A DNA stretch of 9,367 nt, taken from positions 1 to 9,367 of the forward strand of contig CAVHFU010000045.1 of the NCBI GenBank assembly GCA_963635575.1, read 5' to 3'. The number at the start of each line of letters is the position of its first letter. The stretch's first letter is position 1. This document shows, one piece after another, positions 6,197-9,367 of this stretch. The notes under the pieces were generated by a model. It saw nothing but the letters and a program-made list of their open reading frames with translations. It did no database searches and was not told where the DNA came from. The DNA is from RGIG9151 sp963635575. GTDB taxonomy: Bacteria > Bacillota > Clostridia > TANB77 > RGIG9151. The position numbers and the translations under genes are program-made.

Positions 6197-6385
6197 ATGG
6201 AAAATACAAATCTAGGGATAGAGATTAGTAACGAAGTTATAAAGACTGAACAACCTCACAAAATTGTGAGGTATGATTCGGTTCCTCAAAAAGAAAAGAA
6301 GAAAAAAGAGAAGGGTGATTATGTTTTTCATTGGTATAGTCCGGGAATGACCGATTACTTAAATGGAGGGAAAGATAATGTATAA
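6197..6385 (+). CDS. Small Lys-rich hypothetical protein, 62 aa, coupled to lgt
   Basis: Family not recognised. It has a good ribosome binding site (AGAGGG at 6182-6187, 9 bases before the ATG) and starts 30 bases after ackA. Its stop overlaps the lgt start by 8 bases (6378-6385), and the lgt Shine-Dalgarno lies inside its final codons; such overlap usually means translational coupling. The protein has an acidic N-terminal part, a basic run near residues 32-39 (KEKKKKEK) and an aromatic C-terminal piece (DYVFHWYSPGMTDYLNGG). There is no signal peptide, membrane segment or lipobox, so it is probably cytoplasmic and not an Lgt substrate. A perfect inverted repeat lies within the coding region (6253-6272). 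It could be a genuine small protein or mainly a translated leader for lgt; spacing and start signal favour real translation. Confidence 0.65.
   Translation: MENTNLGIEISNEVIKTEQPHKIVRYDSVPQKEKKKKEKGDYVFHWYSPGMTDYLNGGKDNV
6253..6272. repeat. Perfect 9-bp inverted repeat inside the 62-aa gene
   Basis: ACCTCACAA (6253-6261) and TTGTGAGGT (6264-6272) are exact complements around an AA centre. It encodes part of QPHKIVRY, so the symmetry is not forced by the protein. It lies about 105 bases upstream of the lgt start and is not followed by a T-run, so it is not a terminator. It has the same 9+2+9 geometry as the palindrome at 4914-4933 but an unrelated sequence. Operator or mRNA stem-loop are both possible. 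Confidence 0.5.
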
Positions 6386-7169
6386 TGTAAGCTTTCCGAA
6401 TTTAGGACTATATTTTAATATAAATCCAATAGCTTTTTCGATAGGCAACATTAATATATATTGGTATGGTATTATTATTGCTATTGCCATAATTTTAGGT
6501 TTAGCAGTAGCGAAAATGATAGATGGTAGATATGGCATTAAATATGATGATGTTGAAGAGTTTATATTATGTGCAATTCCTATTGGCGTAATATGTGCAA
6601 GACTTTATTATGTGGTATTTTCTTGGAAATCGTATGAGGCTGATTTACTTTCTATATTTAAGATATGGGAAGGTGGACTTGCGATATATGGTGGCATAAT
6701 TGGTGCATTTATTACCGGATTAGTTTATTGCAAAGTTAAAAAAATATCATTTTTAGATTTGACTGATTATGTAGTGCCGTTACTTGCTTTAGGCCAAGCT
6801 ATAGGAAGATGGGGAAACTTTGTTAATAGAGAAGCTTATGGAGCAGAGACTAATAGCTTTTTTAGGATGGAGATACTAAAAAAAGCAGGAGAATATATCT
6901 CGGTACATCCTACATTTTTATATGAATCGGTAGGACTTGTCTTGATTTTTATTCTACTCATGCTAGGAAAGAGGAGTTTCTCCGGAGAAAAAACAGCACT
7001 GTATTTCTTTATGTATGGAGTTTTAAGAAGCTTTATAGAATGGCTCAGGGCAGACAGCCTAATGCTATATAATGTAAAGGTTTCTATGGTACTTTCTATT
7101 GCTTTTGCGGTAGTTGCACTTGGGTTTATTATATATAATTTAGTTAGGTTAAATAAAAAAGAAGAGTAA
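6378..7169 (+). CDS. lgt: Phosphatidylglycerol--prolipoprotein diacylglyceryl transferase
   Basis: Moves a diacylglyceryl group from phosphatidylglycerol to the lipobox cysteine of prolipoproteins, the first step of lipoprotein maturation, in the cytoplasmic membrane. The 263-residue product is family length with about seven hydrophobic segments (for example IYWYGIIIAIAIILGLAVA near 27-45 and SVGLVLIFILLML near 184-196). Signature motifs: IWEGGLAIYGGIIGA at 96-110, GRWGNFVN at 143-150 (the phosphatidylglycerol-binding family signature with Arg144 and Asn147), HPTFLYES at 177-184, and RSFIEWLRAD at 217-226 near the last membrane segment. Tyr replaces the His seen at the E. coli His103 position, which I recall as common in Gram-positive homologues. 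ATG 6378 is preferred over in-frame ATG 6363 because GGAGGG at 6365-6370 lies 7 bases upstream. Probably translationally coupled to the small gene before it; transcription probably ends at the hairpin at 7175-7199. Confidence 0.97.
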   Translation: MYNVSFPNLGLYFNINPIAFSIGNINIYWYGIIIAIAIILGLAVAKMIDGRYGIKYDDVEEFILCAIPIGVICARLYYVVFSWKSYEADLLSIFKIWEGGLAIYGGIIGAFITGLVYCKVKKISFLDLTDYVVPLLALGQAIGRWGNFVNREAYGAETNSFFRMEILKKAGEYISVHPTFLYESVGLVLIFILLMLGKRSFSGEKTALYFFMYGVLRSFIEWLRADSLMLYNVKVSMVLSIAFAVVALGFIIYNLVRLNKKEE

Positions 7170-7174
7170 AAGAA

Positions 7175-7199
7175 ATCCCCGCCTGGTGTAGGCGGGGAT
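7175..7199. terminator. GC-rich hairpin between convergent lgt and the minus-strand gene
   Basis: ATCCCCGCC (7175-7183) pairs perfectly with GGCGGGGAT (7191-7199) across the 7-nt loop TGGTGTA; it is the most GC-rich piece in the region. On the minus strand it is followed by a T-rich run (TTCTTTTACTCTTC, complement of 7161-7174), so it is a good terminator for the minus-strand gene. On the plus strand the tail is AAGTGTTTTAAAG, a weaker U-run, but the stem is strong enough that it probably also ends the lgt transcript. Confidence 0.85.
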
Positions 7200-7206
7200 A
7201 AGTGTT

Positions 7207-7896
7207 TTAAAGAGAAAGCTCGATATAAAAACATTTTATGTCAGGCTTCCACGCGCTTAACATGATACCATTTTTCTCACAAAGCTCAGTAAAAATTGCT
7301 TTTACTTCAGCATCGCTTATGGGGATGTTGTAAAATTCTAATGTGGTTAGTATAGCCTCATAGTAGAAGTTTAATTCAAGTGGAGATTTTACTGTCTTAT
7401 ATAATTTGATTTTACGTTTTAATTCATATTGAAACGTAGGTAGCATTGAGCTCTCAAAGCAATAAGAGATAAAATCTTTTGCACAATTCGGGTTACTTTG
7501 AGGATTATTAGCATAAACCACAGTGATAGTTTTATATCCTACTGGCGGTGCTATATGCGTCCCTAGTATGCAAGATAGAATGTGCTGTGGAGAAGAACGA
7601 ACTTTGCAACGATAAGTTAGAGGGTCGATACCGGTACTGTAATCAAATGCAAGAAAGTATTCGTTTACCATTTTGGTAAGTCTATAGTCTACATAACATG
7701 GAGATAAACCATACTGAGGACCAAAAAATCTTCTTTCCACATTGTAAAAAGATATAGACTTAAAACGAATTTGACCTATCGGAGTATTATTAATTAAACT
7801 TTTCGTACTACGGTTTAGTTTTCGTTTAACAATTTCTTTTTGCTTTTTTTCCTTAGAATTAACTAATTCTCTCATGTTGTCTCCAAAGTTTGCCAT
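7207..7896 (-). CDS. Hypothetical protein, 229 aa, family not recognised
   Basis: Runs opposite to all its neighbours. A strong ribosome binding site (AAAGGAG, complement of 7904-7910, 7 bases before the ATG) supports the start and a well-formed terminator lies just past the stop, so this is a complete transcription unit. The first ~35 residues are strongly basic (KEKKQKEIVKRKLNR), compatible with nucleic-acid or ribosome contact. The rest is a mixed, aromatic-rich globular sequence with seven scattered cysteines (67, 97, 109, 138, 146, 206, 222) not spaced as a classic zinc finger. No signal peptide, membrane segment, Walker box or nuclease motif is evident. Features that might aid a search: RRFFGPQYGLSPCYVDYRL (55-73) and GTHIAPPVGYKTITVVYANNP (112-132, listed by ends only). 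Arginine codons are mostly CGT/CGA (6 of 10 by hand), unlike ackA where all are AGA/AGG, suggesting a different history. Function unknown. Confidence 0.8.
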   Translation of the reverse strand: MANFGDNMRELVNSKEKKQKEIVKRKLNRSTKSLINNTPIGQIRFKSISFYNVERRFFGPQYGLSPCYVDYRLTKMVNEYFLAFDYSTGIDPLTYRCKVRSSPQHILSCILGTHIAPPVGYKTITVVYANNPQSNPNCAKDFISYCFESSMLPTFQYELKRKIKLYKTVKSPLELNFYYEAILTTLEFYNIPISDAEVKAIFTELCEKNGIMLSAWKPDIKCFYIELSL

Positions 7897-7930
7897 AATA
7901 GTTCTCCTTTTTAATTAAAATAGAGTTATT

Positions 7931-7952
7931 AAAGTGAGGAAAAGCCCACTTT
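7931..7952. repeat. Small inverted repeat in the 5' leader of the minus-strand gene
   Basis: AAAGTG (7931-7936) and CACTTT (7947-7952) form a 6-bp stem with a 10-nt loop. If the promoter at 7977-8005 is used, this hairpin lies in the roughly 74-nt untranslated leader of the 229-residue gene, about 20 bases upstream of its ribosome binding site. It is short, and its role is uncertain. Confidence 0.25.
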
Positions 7953-7964
7953 TGCAGATTATTG

Positions 7965-8017
7965 ATTTACGTTGATATATTAACATAAAATCAGAAAGAA
8001 ATCAACAAATCGTAAAT
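7965..8017. promoter_or_regulatory. Interrupted inverted repeat spanning the divergent control region
   Basis: ATTTACG (7965-7971) followed by TTGAT (7972-7976) is mirrored by ATCAA (8001-8005) and CGTAAAT (8011-8017), with five extra bases (CAAAT) in the right half. The left half also overlaps a near-perfect 14-bp palindrome, GTTGATATATTAAC (7971-7984), which covers the predicted minus-strand -10. The arrangement suits a regulator that bridges two half-sites around the promoter, but AT-rich intergenic DNA often contains such symmetry. Confidence 0.35.
7977..8005 (-). promoter_or_regulatory. Putative promoter for the minus-strand gene
   Basis: On the minus strand, TTGATT (complement of 8000-8005) and TAATAT (complement of 7977-7982) are separated by 17 bp, with TGT just before the -10 giving an extended -10. 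The start would be near 7970, leaving a leader of about 74 nt before the ATG at 7896. Matches are 4 of 6 for each hexamer. Confidence 0.4.
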
Positions 8018-8032
8018 TAATGAGTAAAGTAA

Positions 8033-8061
8033 TTGTAAAAGGATTTCGTTTATAGTAAAAT
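8033..8061 (+). promoter_or_regulatory. Putative promoter for the AAA-ATPase-like gene
   Basis: TTGTAA (8033-8038) and TAAAAT (8056-8061) are 17 bp apart, the same hexamer style as upstream of alaS. Transcription from about 8068 would give a very short leader of about 15 bases, with AGGAG (8069-8073) almost at the 5' end. That is tight but workable; another start further upstream is possible. Confidence 0.4.
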
Positions 8062-8082
8062 ATGGTATAGGAGTGTGATAGT

Positions 8083-9367
8083 ATGGTAAAGAGATTACCT
8101 AGCGGAATAAGCGATTATGAAAGGTTAATAACGGATAACTATTACTATGTAGATAAAACGTTATATATAAATAAACTAGAAGATTATCCGAACCCTAACG
8201 TAATGTTTTTGCGACCTAGAAAGTTCGGGAAAACATTATTTACTTCTACCCTAGAGAATTACTATGATATATTGAAGAAAGATAAATTTGATATGCTATT
8301 TAGTGATACGTATATAGGAAAAAATCCTACGAATTCAAAGAATAGGTATTATATATTGAAATTTAATTTTTCCGGGATAGATACGAATAGTATACAGACG
8401 ACATTAACAGGTTTTAGAAATAGCGTAGCACTATCTATAAATTTCTTTGCTATAAATTATGGATTAGATTTTTATTTAAACTCTGAGTTTTCTGCTGAGG
8501 ATTTACTTGGAAGCTTGTTCGAAGCTTTTAGACTTCAAAAACCCAACGAGAAAATATATGTAATAATAGACGAGTACGACCACTTCGCAAACGAGTTATT
8601 AGGATTTAACGTGTCCGGATTTAAGGATTTAGTATCTAAAAACGGTAAAGTAAGAAAATGGTATGAAATTCTTAAAAAAGGTACTGAAAGCGTAGTAGAT
8701 AGGATATTTATAACAGGAGTAGCTCCTATTACGTTAGACGGAATGACATCGGGATTTAATATAGTTTCAGATATAACTAGAGATGCCAGATTTAATGAAA
8801 TGATGGGATTTACTAAAAAAGAATTAATAGAAATGATGGAGCACCAAGGAATATCTAAGGAAAAAATAGATGAGTTACTTCCGGTAATGAAAGAGAATTA
8901 TGATGGATATAGATTTTCGTTAGACGACGAGGAAAAGATGTATAATTCAAATATGACATTATATTTTTTAAATCAGTATGTAGGACTAGGGAAAGTTCCG
9001 AATGAGTTAGTAGATGTAAATATAGCTAGTGATTATGCGAAAATTGGGCAGATGTTAAATTTATGCAAAGGAGAAAAGCGTTTAGAAATACTAGAGACGA
9101 CTGTATCCGGCGAGGGAATTTTAACGCAAATAACCCAAAAGTTTAATCCGGCAGTAGAATTTGGCGATAAAGAAATGACGTCTATGTTATACTACTTAGG
9201 ATACTTAACGATAGAGAAAGAAGAATTCGGAAGTGCCAACCTAGTAATACCAAATAAAATGATGAGAGAAATATATTCAGAGTATTTTCTAAAGGTAATA
9301 AATGAAGAAACGAATTTCGATAAAAGTGTAAATTATTCAATACTAACAAGAGACGTAGCAAGAGACG
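8083..9367 (+). CDS. AAA-ATPase-like / PD-(D/E)XK family protein, 3' end cut by the window
   Basis: An open frame of 428 codons runs off the window. It matches the AAA-ATPase-like family (Pfam PF09820 type): start LPSGISDYERLI-YYVDKT, degenerate P-loop RPRKFGKTLFTSTL at 44-57, Walker B-like VIIDEYD at 160-166, TGVAPITLDGMTSGFN at 211-226, YDGYRF at 273-278 and LGYLTIEKE at 372-380. Members usually end in a PD-(D/E)XK nuclease-like domain (DUF1703, PF08011), which would lie beyond the window. Biochemical role is not established; these genes are often multicopy and variable, and defence or mobile-element roles have been suggested. AGGAG at 8069-8073, 9 bases upstream, fixes the start. Codon use is strikingly different: about 28 ATA to 4 ATT for isoleucine, many GTA and ACG codons, against mostly ATT in ackA. 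That suggests acquisition or weak selection. A frameshift or truncation beyond the window cannot be excluded. Confidence 0.9.
   Translation, partial: MVKRLPSGISDYERLITDNYYYVDKTLYINKLEDYPNPNVMFLRPRKFGKTLFTSTLENYYDILKKDKFDMLFSDTYIGKNPTNSKNRYYILKFNFSGIDTNSIQTTLTGFRNSVALSINFFAINYGLDFYLNSEFSAEDLLGSLFEAFRLQKPNEKIYVIIDEYDHFANELLGFNVSGFKDLVSKNGKVRKWYEILKKGTESVVDRIFITGVAPITLDGMTSGFNIVSDITRDARFNEMMGFTKKELIEMMEHQGISKEKIDELLPVMKENYDGYRFSLDDEEKMYNSNMTLYFLNQYVGLGKVPNELVDVNIASDYAKIGQMLNLCKGEKRLEILETTVSGEGILTQITQKFNPAVEFGDKEMTSMLYYLGYLTIEKEEFGSANLVIPNKMMREIYSEYFLKVINEETNFDKSVNYSILTRDVARD

Noticed and set aside
6836..7234. 132-codon minus-strand frame overlapping lgt and the terminator
   Set aside because: It runs through the GC-rich terminator hairpin and conserved Lgt motifs and overlaps the end of the 229-aa gene.
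1..9367. CRISPR array, tRNA/rRNA genes, insertion sequence ends or attachment sites
   Set aside because: No regularly spaced repeats, cloverleaf-like segments, transposase genes or paired terminal repeats with target duplications were seen in the intergenic regions.

Overview
The window is a compact, AT-rich stretch of bacterial chromosome. Strong AGGAG-type ribosome binding sites, heavy use of AGA/ATT/TTA codons, clostridial-style acetate kinase and leucyl-tRNA synthetase, and a gene of the AAA-ATPase-like/PD-(D/E)XK family point to a fermentative, low-GC Bacillota (Clostridia-like) organism. I cannot name genus or species from the sequence alone.

Layout. Bases 1-147 are a non-coding AT-rich control region with a promoter-like pair of hexamers interleaved with a 13-bp inverted repeat. 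A co-directional plus-strand run follows: a short-form alanyl-tRNA synthetase (148-1923) lacking the usual C-terminal third; a 78-residue HicB-like protein (1953-2189); an unrecognised 77-residue protein (2216-2449) whose ribosome binding site can be masked by the end of the preceding gene; and a full-length leucyl-tRNA synthetase (2479-4893). A 79-bp gap with a strong stem-loop leads to acetate kinase ackA (4973-6166), an unrecognised 62-residue Lys-rich protein (6197-6385), and prolipoprotein diacylglyceryl transferase lgt (6378-7169), which overlaps the small gene by 8 bases. A GC-rich hairpin ends the block.

The right-hand part looks accessory. An unrecognised 229-residue protein lies on the minus strand (7896-7207). 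Across a 186-bp divergent control region is a plus-strand AAA-ATPase-like gene (8083 onward), cut by the window end. Both differ in codon preference from the housekeeping genes: the AAA gene uses ATA for most isoleucines, and the minus-strand gene uses CGT/CGA for most arginines.

How the genes work together. alaS and leuS supply charged tRNAs, ackA makes ATP from acetyl phosphate, and lgt starts lipoprotein maturation, so the left block is a core growth cluster rather than one pathway. The unexplained elements are the two small genes between alaS and leuS, the small gene coupled to lgt, and the divergent unknown/AAA pair. No complete undescribed system can be demonstrated here. The best candidates are the HicB-like/77-aa pair with its alternative RNA pairing, and the divergent unknown/AAA pair.
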